Source: Okeania sp. SIO1I7 (GTDB lineage Bacteria > Cyanobacteriota > Cyanobacteriia > Cyanobacteriales > Microcoleaceae). Taken from it: a stretch of DNA of 40,381 nt. The stretch is taken from positions 634,780 through 675,160 of the forward strand of contig JAAHGF010000003.1 in NCBI GenBank assembly GCA_010672585.1. The letters run 5' to 3'. The notes under the pieces are model-generated. The model was not told the origin of the DNA, did not search any database, and worked only from the letters and a program-made list of their open reading frames with translations. The position numbers and the translations under genes were made by a program. Positions 7,342 through 15,217 of the stretch are shown here, one piece after another. How positions within the stretch are numbered: the stretch's first letter is position 1; each line of letters begins with the position of its first letter.

Positions 7342-8478
7342 ATGTTACTTGGACATCATACTGAATTACACCCCACAAATAAACAAAAAACCTTGCTGGC
7401 TAAACACGCTGGTGTAGCGCGTCATGCTTACAATTGGGGATTATGGTTAACTAAAAATATCTTGAACCATAACCAACATAATCCAGATAGTAAACTTAAA
7501 TTTCCTACTGCAATTGACCTGCATAAACTTTTAGTAGCAATGGTTAAACCGAAAAACTGCTGGTACTACGAGGTTTCTAAATGTGCGCCTCAATATGCTT
7601 TGAGGTATTTATCGTTATCTTGGAAGCGTTGCTTTAGTAAAGTGTCAGGACAACCTCAATTCAAGAAAAAAGGTAGAGATGATAGTTTCACTTTGGATGG
7701 TTCCATATCAGTAGGTTTTAATTGTATAAAGCTACCTCGAATTGGATGGGTGAAAACTTATGAAATTTTGCCAGATAATGTTGCTCCTAAGTCTGTAACT
7801 ATTAGCAAAAAATCAGGTCGTTGGTTTGTGAGCTTTAAAGTAGAAACCATACCTCAAATTACTGAGAAGTCAGTAGATGTAGTTGGTGTAGATTTAGGAG
7901 TAAAAACTTTAGCAACATTATCCACTGGTGAAGTTTTTGTTGGTGCTAAGTCTTACCGAAAGCTTGAAGCAAAGCTATCTCGGTTGCAATATTTAAACCG
8001 ACATAAAACTAAGTTTTCGTCTAATTGGAAGAAAGCACAACTCAAAATAGCTCAATTACACAACACAATAGCTAATATCAGAAAAGATACATTGCATAAA
8101 CTAACTACTTATTTGGCTAAAAACCACAGCCAGATAGTAATAGAAGACTTAAATGTATCAGGAATGATGGCAAATCACAAGCTAGCTAAGGCTGTTTCTG
8201 ATATGGGTTTTTATGAGTTTCGTAGACAGTTAGAGTACAAGTGTGAGTTATATGGTTCTAAGTTAATCATCGTTGATAGATGGTTTCCCAGTTCTAAAAC
8301 CTGCAGTAGGTGTGGAACTGTTAAAGAATCTCTGTTATTATCAGAGCGCGTTTTCAATTGCGAACACTGCAATTTTAGCTGCGAACGAGACTTGAATGCA
8401 GCGTTAAATTTAGCTATGGCGGTCAGTTTGCTCCGCAACGCTAGCGCGAACGACCGTGACAGCCTGTGGACTGGATAA
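7342..8478 (+). CDS. tnpB: TnpB, RNA-guided endonuclease of an IS200/IS605 element (frameshifted C-terminus)
   Basis: TnpB is the RNA-guided nuclease related to Cas12. The three RuvC motifs are present: GVDLGVKT (Asp184 from this start), VIEDLNVSGM (Glu268) and ERDLNAALNLA (Asp350). The zinc finger CSRCG...NCEHC lies between motifs II and III. I start at ATG 7342 because the family begins MLLG.. followed by TELHPTNKQKTLLAKHAG; ATG 7315 is in frame upstream and possible. After motif III a GC-rich insert (about 8428-8455) shifts the frame, so the tail ends NDRDSLWTG. The family-like tail VTACGLDNADVASLKQE is found in the +1 frame at 8456-8509. The nuclease core itself looks complete. Confidence 0.92.
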   Translation: MLLGHHTELHPTNKQKTLLAKHAGVARHAYNWGLWLTKNILNHNQHNPDSKLKFPTAIDLHKLLVAMVKPKNCWYYEVSKCAPQYALRYLSLSWKRCFSKVSGQPQFKKKGRDDSFTLDGSISVGFNCIKLPRIGWVKTYEILPDNVAPKSVTISKKSGRWFVSFKVETIPQITEKSVDVVGVDLGVKTLATLSTGEVFVGAKSYRKLEAKLSRLQYLNRHKTKFSSNWKKAQLKIAQLHNTIANIRKDTLHKLTTYLAKNHSQIVIEDLNVSGMMANHKLAKAVSDMGFYEFRRQLEYKCELYGSKLIIVDRWFPSSKTCSRCGTVKESLLLSERVFNCEHCNFSCERDLNAALNLAMAVSLLRNASANDRDSLWTG

Positions 8479-8558
8479 CGCCGACGTTGCCAGTTTGAAG
8501 CAGGAATAGAACAGATAATTATAGATTTCTATAGATTATCGTAGGTTTCTAAGAACGG
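8400..8558 (+). ncRNA. Predicted omega RNA (reRNA) at the TnpB right end
   Basis: In IS200/IS605 elements the guide RNA scaffold overlaps the 3' end of tnpB and runs to the right end, and the flanking sequence serves as guide. By that rule the scaffold lies about here and the guide would begin at 8559 (TCGTTGACTATTCCACTA). This rests on family knowledge and on the mapped right end; I did not verify a fold, and the 5' limit is arbitrary. Confidence 0.35.
8428..8455. repeat. Short GC-rich interspersed repeat inside tnpB
   Basis: TTGCTCCGCAACGCTAGCGC and the next few bases are unlike the AT-rich surroundings and resemble the tccgcaagcg / ctagcgtcg-type short repeats at 10955-11000, 14985-15025 and 38603-38643. 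The insert moves the tnpB tail out of frame: the family C-terminus resumes at 8456 in the +1 frame. Confidence 0.6.
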
Positions 8559-8671
8559 TCGTTGACTATTCCACTATTTTTATCTTTGGTAATTTTATAT
8601 CTTTCTATTACCCATTCTAATGCTGATTTTCCATTAACTGTATATTGGTAAGTTTCTAGGGGAATTTGTGA

Positions 8672-11008
8672 TCAGGTCAGTTTACTGTTATAGATAATGA
8701 TGGTTTTATCTATGCCGTTTTTGTTCTTACCAAATGTCATTTTTTCGACTCGATAATCTTCTTCATTTAAGAATAAGTCTTTTTTAAATTCTTCTAATTC
8801 ATAAGGTTCTATAGTTTCATAGTTTAAATGCCAATATGCTAATTCTTTTCCTGCTTTACTGAATTTCCAAAAGTCTTTGGTGTAGGGAATATGGGGTAAC
8901 ATTTTTTTCAAGTCTGCTGCAAATCTTTGTTTATATTCTGGGAAGTGGAGAACTCCATAAATGTAATAAAATATGTCTTCTTTGTTGATAGTTTTGTCTT
9001 GATATTTTTTCTGGAAGTCTTTTAAGATAGTGTTGGGGATATTTTCTTTTTTGGTGTATTTTTCTGTGTTATTTATTGCAAATAGTTCGCCTAAGTCGCT
9101 TTGTTTCTCGTAGGTATATAAAGGGAAACATTGACCTGCTGTTGCTGCACCTTGAATACACAAATCAGGAATTGTATTTACTATTAAAGCGGAAAAATCT
9201 TTTACTACACCAACTCCAGTTACACAAATTGCTAAATTTTCTACATTTTGATTAGGAAAAATTTTTGGCATTTGGTAAAGACGATTATTTAAGTCTTTAT
9301 TGTAGTAATAATTCTGTTTACAGAAAGGACGGTAGATACCTTGAAATACTTCATCAGGATTAAAAGTATGTATTATTAATTTTCCACAATCTTCCTTTAG
9401 TTCTCCAGACCAACTAATTTTTTTAGCATCAGTATCAATAAAACTTTCTACTTGTTTTTTTCTTTGTTCGGCATTAGTCAAAGTTTTACCTTTTACATAT
9501 TTTTTAAACCCTTCAACTTGTTGATTATAAAAATCAATCATTCTCGTCATATTATCAACGACTGATTGATGAGAAAAATTATAAACCCAATTATCACGAT
9601 TTGTTTTTACTCCACTTGAATAAACATCAAAAATAGTTTTCGTAGTTGCATTTTTCTTATCACCTAACGAAATAAAACTTTCAAAATTATCACTACGTTG
9701 ATTAATCCAATCATAATTTTCATTCGGTATTATTTCTTCCCACGTGATAGTCGAAATATCACCAAAGTGTTTAATGATATTTAATTTCTCTCCCCGACTT
9801 AAATAGTCACCAATATCATAATAAAATAATTTGCTTTCCTGCTTTTTACCAGGATTTTTGATTAACAAAGTAATAGCAATAGTAGCACGACTACCCGAAC
9901 CAAAAATTTTACCTCCTTCTTTTCTTGATAGTTCTCCAGAAGTTCTTTGATTACCTCTTAAATTAAAACAATAAATACTCGTAAATTCATCAACTAAACA
10001 TTTTCTCAAACCATCCATCGCATTATTATCAATGAATGAACCATTACTAACAAAACAAACTATTCCTTTATCTTTTATTCTATCAGTTGCCCAACGAATA
10101 GCTCTAATGTAAGAATCATAGAGACTGTTTTTTAAAGTAGCACTAGAATATTTAGCATAAGTATCAGTAATTATTTCATCTAACTTTTCATATTTAAGAT
10201 TTTTATTCCCATCATTTTCACTTTTTTGACCACTAGAATAAGGAGGATTACCAATAATAACAGTAATCTCCTGCTGCTTTTGTTCAATTACCCGTTGATT
10301 ATTTTCAGGAAAGACACTTTCTATAATTTCCTTTAACTCAAAACCCTCATTTTCAAACATTTGAAAAGTATCAGTCAAAACAATACCATTAAAACTTTGA
10401 TAACCTCCTAAATCATTAGAAAATTTGTCATTGCGAGAGGAGTTTTTATCTGTTAACTCTCCTGAGAAAAACGACTCTCCCCCCGAATAAATCTCACCAT
10501 GATTAGAGATTGCTTCGGCTAAATTATCATTATCAATATTAATATTATCCTCTCGTTTATTCCGCCTCGCAATGACATATTCTGAAAAAGATTGATTTAA
10601 AAAATGATAAGTTTCCTCAATATTAATCGCTGCAATATAATAAGCTAATAAAACAATCTCATTTGCGTGTAACTCATAACTAAACTTCCGTGGTAAATCT
10701 TCCTTTTTAATCAACCCACTTTGCAACAACCTCACAATAAAAGTACCCGTACCAGTAAACGGTTCTAAAATATGTACACCCTCATCACTTAACCCCACAC
10801 CAAACTCATTTTTCAAAGCAAAATCAGCATTTTTAATAATAAAATCAACCACCTCCACCGGAGTATAAACAATACCGAATCTTTCTGCCAACCGACGAAA
10901 AGCAGTACGGAAAAATTTATCATATAACTCATTAATTATCCTCTGTTTACCCGTCGTTAGCGGAGCTTCCCGAAGGGTGGGATGGCGAGGTCTCGGAGCC
11001 ATATCCAT
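8672..11008 (-). CDS. Type ISP restriction-modification protein, methyltransferase and target-recognition fragment
   Basis: This 778-codon fragment corresponds to the adenine-methyltransferase and target-recognition parts of a single-chain type ISP enzyme (LlaBIII-like). Family landmarks are ELYDKFFRTAF and GIVYTPVEVVDFII at 27-58, SAM motif LEPFTGTGTF at 81-90, and the catalytic IGNPPYSS with Asn254. The first 20 residues come from a GC-rich repeat (10955-11000) and are not family sequence, so the true upstream join is lost. The TGA at 8672-8674 is premature: translation in the same frame continues SQIPLETYQYTVNGKSALEW up to the TnpB element. The helicase that should precede it is absent. 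Methylation without cleavage is conceivable, but the missing last ~90 residues make decay more likely. Confidence 0.85.
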   Translation of the reverse strand: MDMAPRPRHPTLREAPLTTGKQRIINELYDKFFRTAFRRLAERFGIVYTPVEVVDFIIKNADFALKNEFGVGLSDEGVHILEPFTGTGTFIVRLLQSGLIKKEDLPRKFSYELHANEIVLLAYYIAAINIEETYHFLNQSFSEYVIARRNKREDNINIDNDNLAEAISNHGEIYSGGESFFSGELTDKNSSRNDKFSNDLGGYQSFNGIVLTDTFQMFENEGFELKEIIESVFPENNQRVIEQKQQEITVIIGNPPYSSGQKSENDGNKNLKYEKLDEIITDTYAKYSSATLKNSLYDSYIRAIRWATDRIKDKGIVCFVSNGSFIDNNAMDGLRKCLVDEFTSIYCFNLRGNQRTSGELSRKEGGKIFGSGSRATIAITLLIKNPGKKQESKLFYYDIGDYLSRGEKLNIIKHFGDISTITWEEIIPNENYDWINQRSDNFESFISLGDKKNATTKTIFDVYSSGVKTNRDNWVYNFSHQSVVDNMTRMIDFYNQQVEGFKKYVKGKTLTNAEQRKKQVESFIDTDAKKISWSGELKEDCGKLIIHTFNPDEVFQGIYRPFCKQNYYYNKDLNNRLYQMPKIFPNQNVENLAICVTGVGVVKDFSALIVNTIPDLCIQGAATAGQCFPLYTYEKQSDLGELFAINNTEKYTKKENIPNTILKDFQKKYQDKTINKEDIFYYIYGVLHFPEYKQRFAADLKKMLPHIPYTKDFWKFSKAGKELAYWHLNYETIEPYELEEFKKDLFLNEEDYRVEKMTFGKNKNGIDKTIIIYNSKLT
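10955..11000. repeat. Short GC-rich interspersed repeat at the type ISP break
   Basis: The stretch beginning CGTTAGCGGAGCTTCCCGAA is of a kind common in filamentous cyanobacterial genomes (tagcggagcttcccgaaggg). It supplies the first codons of the methyltransferase fragment (PRPRHPTLREAPL) and marks one side of the helicase deletion. Confidence 0.6.
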
Positions 11009-11099
11009 GAGACCACGAAAAGAAATAATATTTCCTTATATTCAATCAAGAACGGGTTTAACCAGAGGTAATTATCAATTGTCCATTATCAATTATCAA

Positions 11100-11714
11100 T
11101 TAATGAACAGTACCACAAGCCATAATTAACTTCCCTCTATCCGCAGTTTCAAAACCAGCGAGAACCTTTTCAATAGCTATTTCTTGATGTGGTCTGACTT
11201 GTTTTTTAGGCTTAAGCTCTAAATAATCAGGATTATTGAAATTATATTTATCCCAATCAATAGAACTATTTGCTAAATCATAAATAGTAGCCCGAACAAC
11301 AGGAATTTGTTGATTTTTCAAAGCTGCTTCAGCATTTTTACTCCACTTATTAGTAGTAGAAATAATCATCCGTTTTTGAAATAAATTTGTTCCTGAAGCA
11401 GTAAAAAACGAATCTATATCTGATTTTTCTAAAGTATGGTCTGGAGAATAACATTTACATTGAATCGCACAATAATCCCCAGTATCCCGTACTAATCCCA
11501 CCAAATCAATACCAGTATCAGGCATATTTCCCCTTTTCGGAAAATCCATCCATAACCAAACTTCGCTAAAATATTTTTGATAAGTAGTATCTTTTTTGAG
11601 ATAATTTAACATTAATCTTTCAAATTTTTCCCCTAATTCACGAGGAGAATGGGCATTTTCTCTAAACTTATCTAATATTTCAAATATTGAGGACTTAAAC
11701 TTGGAATTACTCAT
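11100..11714 (-). CDS. Type ISP restriction-modification protein, N-terminal Mrr-like nuclease fragment
   Basis: This is the N-terminal nuclease of a type ISP enzyme. From ATG 11714 (MSNSKFKSSIFEILDKFREN) it has the usual ELGEKFERLMLNYL, then a PD-(D/E)XK-like centre with TGIDLVG and AIQCKCYS, then RPHQEIAIEKVLAGF, which leads into the helicase. It stops in the helicase Walker A: GKLIMACGT should continue GKT, but reads VH-stop (TAA at 11100). The bases that follow, on the minus strand, are AATTGATAATTGATAATGG-type filler. An in-frame start at 11792 would add 26 residues not typical of the family. Roughly 500 residues of helicase are missing before the next fragment. It is probably non-functional. 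Confidence 0.85.
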   Translation of the reverse strand: MSNSKFKSSIFEILDKFRENAHSPRELGEKFERLMLNYLKKDTTYQKYFSEVWLWMDFPKRGNMPDTGIDLVGLVRDTGDYCAIQCKCYSPDHTLEKSDIDSFFTASGTNLFQKRMIISTTNKWSKNAEAALKNQQIPVVRATIYDLANSSIDWDKYNFNNPDYLELKPKKQVRPHQEIAIEKVLAGFETADRGKLIMACGTVH

Positions 11715-12150
11715 ATCTACACCAGTGCAGCTTTTAATCCTAAACCCTACTATTTTAATCTTCTTTCCTGGAGCAAAGTCGATATTTAGCAAACTTTTTA
11801 AGATTTGCTATAAGATTGTTTTATAAACAAAAAGTACAGATTAATCTCTAGTCCCAGGTTTAACAAAGGGATATCTTTGCTAATAAATGGTAAGCATTTC
11901 CTCCGGAATGCTGCGCAAACAGCGGTCAGCTATCAGCTATTGCTTTTAGTTTAGGATAAAAGCTTTATTAATTGTCTTACTACAAAAATTCCCTCTCTTA
12001 CCCTTAAAGTCAGTTGTTAATTTAAACACTGTCCCATAAGATAGAATCTTGTTGCTGATAGCTGATGGCTAATAGCTGAATGCTTACGATAAATGATAAC
12101 TGATTTATCTAACGCTCACCTAATTTTTATGTTCAATTTAACTGGAAAAA
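11715..12150. other. Intergenic region with MITE
   Basis: Between the type ISP remnant and the esterase gene the main content is MITE family A copy 2 (11890-12087). The rest is AT-rich. In-frame codons upstream of 11714 reach 11792 on the minus strand, so a longer type ISP N-terminus cannot be excluded. I see no RNA gene or clear terminator. Confidence 0.5.
11890..12087. mobile_element. MITE family A, copy 2 (198 bp) with nested insert
   Basis: It has the same ends as copy 1 (GTAAGCAT.../...GCTGAATGCTTAC) and the same core TTTAGGATAAAAGCTTTATT. The flanking 8-mers AATAAATG (11882-11889) and GATAAATG (12088-12095) agree in 7 of 8 bases and look like an aged target duplication. The left terminal repeat is interrupted after GTAAGCATT by TCCTCCGGAATGCTGCGC plus a few bases, another short GC-rich repeat, so this copy probably cannot move. 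Confidence 0.85.
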
Positions 12151-12804
12151 ATGCTGAATAATTACACTTATATTTATTTACATGGATTTGCCTCTAGTCC
12201 CAAATCTAATAAAGCTATATATTTGCGCGATCGCTTCTCAGAAATCAACCTCAATCTTAATGTTCTTGACTTAAATCAAAATGATTTTTTCAACCTAACT
12301 TTGACAAGACAAATTCATCAAGTAGAGTCAGAAATCACAAAAAAATCTCAACCAATAATATTAATTGGCTCTAGTTTTGGTGGTCTAACATCTACTTTTT
12401 TAGCAGAACGAAACTTCAAGATTAAAGCAATAATTTTACTGGCACCAGCCTTTAATTTTTTATCCCATTGGCAACAAAATTTAGGGGAAAAAAATTTACA
12501 AAAATGGCAACAAAGGGGAAATTATTGGATATACCATTATGGAGAAAAAAAATATTTACTATTGAATTATGATTTTATAGTTGATTTGATCGAGTATGAA
12601 GAAAAAAATTTAAAACGTACTGTACCAACTTTAATTTTTCATGGTTTAAATGACAATGTGATTCCCATTCAAGCTAGTCGAGAATTTGTTGCCAAACGCT
12701 CCTGGATAGAATTAATAGAACTTGATACCGACCATACTTTGAAGAATGTTATGGCAAAAGTTTGGCTGGAAATTTATCAATTTTTACACCAAGACTTTAG
12801 TTAG
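12151..12804 (+). CDS. YqiA/UPF0227-like alpha/beta-hydrolase (esterase)
   Basis: This 217-residue protein has the compact alpha/beta-hydrolase layout of the YqiA/YcfP group. YIYLHGFASSPKSNKA near the N-terminus gives the oxyanion HGF, GSSFGG holds the nucleophile serine (about residue 75), HGLNDNVIP holds the aspartate and DTDHTL the histidine. It is probably a cytoplasmic esterase with an unknown natural substrate. ATG 12151 is used; the SD is weak (GGAAAA). It stands upstream of and in the same direction as the ROK kinase (90 bp gap), so co-transcription is possible. Confidence 0.85.
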   Translation: MLNNYTYIYLHGFASSPKSNKAIYLRDRFSEINLNLNVLDLNQNDFFNLTLTRQIHQVESEITKKSQPIILIGSSFGGLTSTFLAERNFKIKAIILLAPAFNFLSHWQQNLGEKNLQKWQQRGNYWIYHYGEKKYLLLNYDFIVDLIEYEEKNLKRTVPTLIFHGLNDNVIPIQASREFVAKRSWIELIELDTDHTLKNVMAKVWLEIYQFLHQDFS

Positions 12805-12893
12805 ATAAATAATTAAGATAAGGTTATAAATATTGTCGGAGTAAAACAATATTAATTATGATGATAATATGTCAGAAAAAAAAGGCGTAAGCA

Positions 12894-13598
12894 ATGAATG
12901 AAGTTAAAACCATACAAACTTTAGCAGTTGATATTGGTGGCAGCGGGATTAAAGTAATAGTCTTAGATGAAACAGGAGAACCTACCACAAAACGTAGTCG
13001 TGTAGAAACACCAGACCCAGCAAAACCAGACCCAATATTAAAAGAGATTGTATCTTTAGCAGCAGAACAAGGAGAATTTGAGAGAATATCCGTAGGTTTC
13101 CCTGGTGTAGTTATGGATGGCGTGATTAAAACAGCAGCAAATTTAGATTCTGACTGGATAGGATTGAATTTAGCAGCAGTGCTTTCAGAACGGTTGGGGA
13201 AACCTGTACGAGTTGCTAATGATGCCGATATTCAAGGACTAGGAACAATTGAAGGCAAAGGAGTAGAGTTGGTAGTTACTTTAGGAACTGGTTTCGGTTC
13301 AGCATTGTTTGTAGAAGGAAAACTAGTGCCAAACTTGGAAATGGGTCATCATCCATTTCGCAAAAAAGACACTTATGAGGAACAGTTAGGAAGAGCAGCA
13401 TTAGATGATATTGGTAAAAAGAAGTGGAATAAGCGCTTAGAAAAGGCGATCGCTACTCTACAACATTTATTTAATTGCGATTGTATTTATCTTGGTGGTG
13501 GCAATACAAAAAAAATTGAATTTGAATTACCAAAAAATGTAAAAATAGTGCCAAATGTCAATGGTTTATTAGGAGGAATTGCTTTATGGAAAGAATAA
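12894..13598 (+). CDS. ppgK: ROK-family kinase, polyphosphate glucokinase-like
   Basis: This 234-residue protein matches the short ROK kinases annotated as polyphosphate glucokinases, which phosphorylate glucose with polyphosphate or ATP. Visible motifs are the phosphate loop AVDIGGSGIKV at 11-21, GFPGVV, VANDADIQG with the likely catalytic Asp, the adenosine/phosphate loop TLGTGFGSALF and EMGHHPFRK. The zinc-binding CxCG cysteines of many ROK proteins are missing, as in polyphosphate glucokinases. Substrate choice cannot be proven by reading. It converges on the DHH phosphoesterase gene with only 31 bp between the stops. Confidence 0.82.
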   Translation: MNEVKTIQTLAVDIGGSGIKVIVLDETGEPTTKRSRVETPDPAKPDPILKEIVSLAAEQGEFERISVGFPGVVMDGVIKTAANLDSDWIGLNLAAVLSERLGKPVRVANDADIQGLGTIEGKGVELVVTLGTGFGSALFVEGKLVPNLEMGHHPFRKKDTYEEQLGRAALDDIGKKKWNKRLEKAIATLQHLFNCDCIYLGGGNTKKIEFELPKNVKIVPNVNGLLGGIALWKE

Positions 13599-13629
13599 TT
13601 CAGTAGTCATAATTTTAGTATTTCTCTAT

Positions 13630-14799
13630 TTAGTTAGGATTGACTAATTTTAAAAGCTTTTGCTTAACTTGAATATTAAAAACATCCCATTTTTTTTGAG
13701 CATATTCACTGTTAAAATTAAAACCAGAAAGAAATTCTATAGGAATTTCAAAACCTCCTGCTTGGGAACGCCCTCCACCAAAAAAATTGCCTTGGGTATC
13801 CATTCCAAAAGCTTCTTTAATAAACTCATCTGGATCTAGAGTAATTTTATTAGTTCGCAACGATCCAGTTACTACTTCTAACTCTTTTTCCTCATCTTGA
13901 ACAATACCATAAACAACAGCAGTATGAACATTTTCTTCTGTGATTAAAAAGTCAGCAGCTTGAGGAATAGCATCTCGATCTAAAGCACGAAGATAACCAA
14001 CACCAGAAATAGAAACATTATTATATATAGAGCGATGAGACAAAGCTCTTTCAATAATATCCATCACCCGTTGAGACCTAGAAGATTGTAGCACCGCATT
14101 TAATAACGTTGCATCATAAAAACGACTTAAATAAGCCGCCGCGAGAAAATCTTCATCTGTTGCTTGTAATAACTGATTTGTATCAGACCTGATACCATGT
14201 ATCAAAGCTGTAGCACATTTTATATGTTCGATAGTATTGTTATCAAATTCTAGTAATCCTGCTTGAATATATTGAGTTAAGATAGTAGCTGTAGCTTTGA
14301 TTGAAGGTCGAATATCTACAAACTCTGGCTTTAAGTTTTCTTGTAGAGTATGGTGGTCAATAACAGCCACTACAGGAATAGTTTTTAGCACCAGTGAAGT
14401 GAGCTGACTCGTAGTACCTTGGTTATCAATAAAAACACATCCCTGGTAAACAGATAAATCCTTTTTTTTAGCAGTTTCTACTGTCCATTTTTGGATTGGC
14501 AAACCAGTCAATTTAACAAGGGTAATATTTTCTTGATGACTGAGAGTACCAGCATAAACAATATCACACTGAATATCATATTGTTCAGCAATTAACTTAT
14601 AAGCCCAAGCTCCTGAAAGTGCATCTGGATCTGGAAAATCTTGGAGAATAATTAATTGACGAGTATGAGAGTGCTTCTCCAAAGTTTCGATTAAAGCATC
14701 TGTTTTTAAATTAGTAGGAATTGGGATAATTTTAGATAAAGTTTGACTGGCATATTTTTTAGTCAGTTCCTGATTTTTAACTTGAGAATGATTGATCAT
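13630..14799 (-). CDS. DHH-family phosphoesterase (NrnA/exopolyphosphatase-like)
   Basis: The product (389 residues from ATG 14799) is a DHH-superfamily phosphoesterase with DHHA1 C-terminus. Metal ligands are QDFPDPDALSGAW (DPDAL at 57-61), VFIDNQG, VIDHHTLQ (DHH at 148-150) and the RSDTNQL segment. The DHHA1 end shows FFGGGRSQAGGFEIP, close to the GGGH-type loop. Relatives are nano-RNases/pAp phosphatases (NrnA) and exopolyphosphatases; I cannot choose between them. The neighbouring polyphosphate-glucokinase-like gene makes a polyphosphate role tempting but unproved. A TTG at 14817 would add six residues; neither start has a clear SD. Confidence 0.82.
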   Translation of the reverse strand: MINHSQVKNQELTKKYASQTLSKIIPIPTNLKTDALIETLEKHSHTRQLIILQDFPDPDALSGAWAYKLIAEQYDIQCDIVYAGTLSHQENITLVKLTGLPIQKWTVETAKKKDLSVYQGCVFIDNQGTTSQLTSLVLKTIPVVAVIDHHTLQENLKPEFVDIRPSIKATATILTQYIQAGLLEFDNNTIEHIKCATALIHGIRSDTNQLLQATDEDFLAAAYLSRFYDATLLNAVLQSSRSQRVMDIIERALSHRSIYNNVSISGVGYLRALDRDAIPQAADFLITEENVHTAVVYGIVQDEEKELEVVTGSLRTNKITLDPDEFIKEAFGMDTQGNFFGGGRSQAGGFEIPIEFLSGFNFNSEYAQKKWDVFNIQVKQKLLKLVNPN

Positions 14800-14895
14800 A
14801 ATTATTTTTTTAGACAACTAATCAGCCGTCATAAATTCAGTTAATTGTTATTTATTTTGTAGCTGAAAGAGGATGTTAATTTTGTACAATAATTC

Positions 14896-15091
14896 GGGTG
14901 CATCTCATATCTGCAAAAATACTTTTTTCCTATATATTGCCTATTGCCTCACAGGAGTGCCCATTCCCTCACAGGAGTCAGCATTCCGCAAGCGAGCTGG
15001 CATCGTCGCGGGGTCGCACCGCTGTTGCTTTCCGGAGCTGTTGCCTAAAAGCGATAAATTTTTGGCTTTATTCACGCATTGAGATGCACCC
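14896..15091. mobile_element. MITE (196 bp) with 12-bp ends and 8-bp target duplication
   Basis: GGGTGCATCTCA at 14896-14907 and its exact reverse complement at 15080-15091 bound the element. Perfect 8-bp direct repeats AATAATTC flank it (14888-14895 and 15092-15099). The interior holds a repeated CTCACAGGAGT word and a GC-rich short repeat (about 14985-15025: TTCCGCAAGCGAGC..., TCGCGGGGTCGCACC). There is no transposase; two overlapping short open frames inside it are chance. It fills most of the gap between the DHH gene and DUF760; the flanks 15100-15217 show nothing further. Confidence 0.85.
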
Positions 15092-15217
15092 AATAATTCT
15101 AATTTTGGGACAATGATCGGAAATACTTTTTAGATTAACTATTTAATTTCAAACTATCCTCTTTCATTCATCCTATTGTTTGTAGAATTTATCACCTCAA
15201 GTAAATTTTTAGCTATC

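Larger units (their letters stand above)
7272..8558 (+). mobile_element. IS200/IS605-group TnpB-only element (IS1341-like)
   Basis: The element carries tnpB alone, with no tnpA. The boundaries are set by the host gene: joining 7271 to 8559 gives CCAGTTGTTGGGG-TCGTTGAC, which on the minus strand reads VNDPNNW in frame with the type ISP gene on both sides. One base of uncertainty remains because of the G run. No direct repeat is left, as expected for IS200/IS605 single-strand transposition. Repeated TATAATCT/ATGATAATC words sit near the left end (7285-7325) and related words near the right end (8516-8545). Mobilisation would need a TnpA in trans. Confidence 0.88.

Noticed and set aside
14873-15116. 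Two overlapping short plus-strand frames
   Set aside because: They lie almost wholly inside the 14896-15091 MITE and its GC-rich insert.
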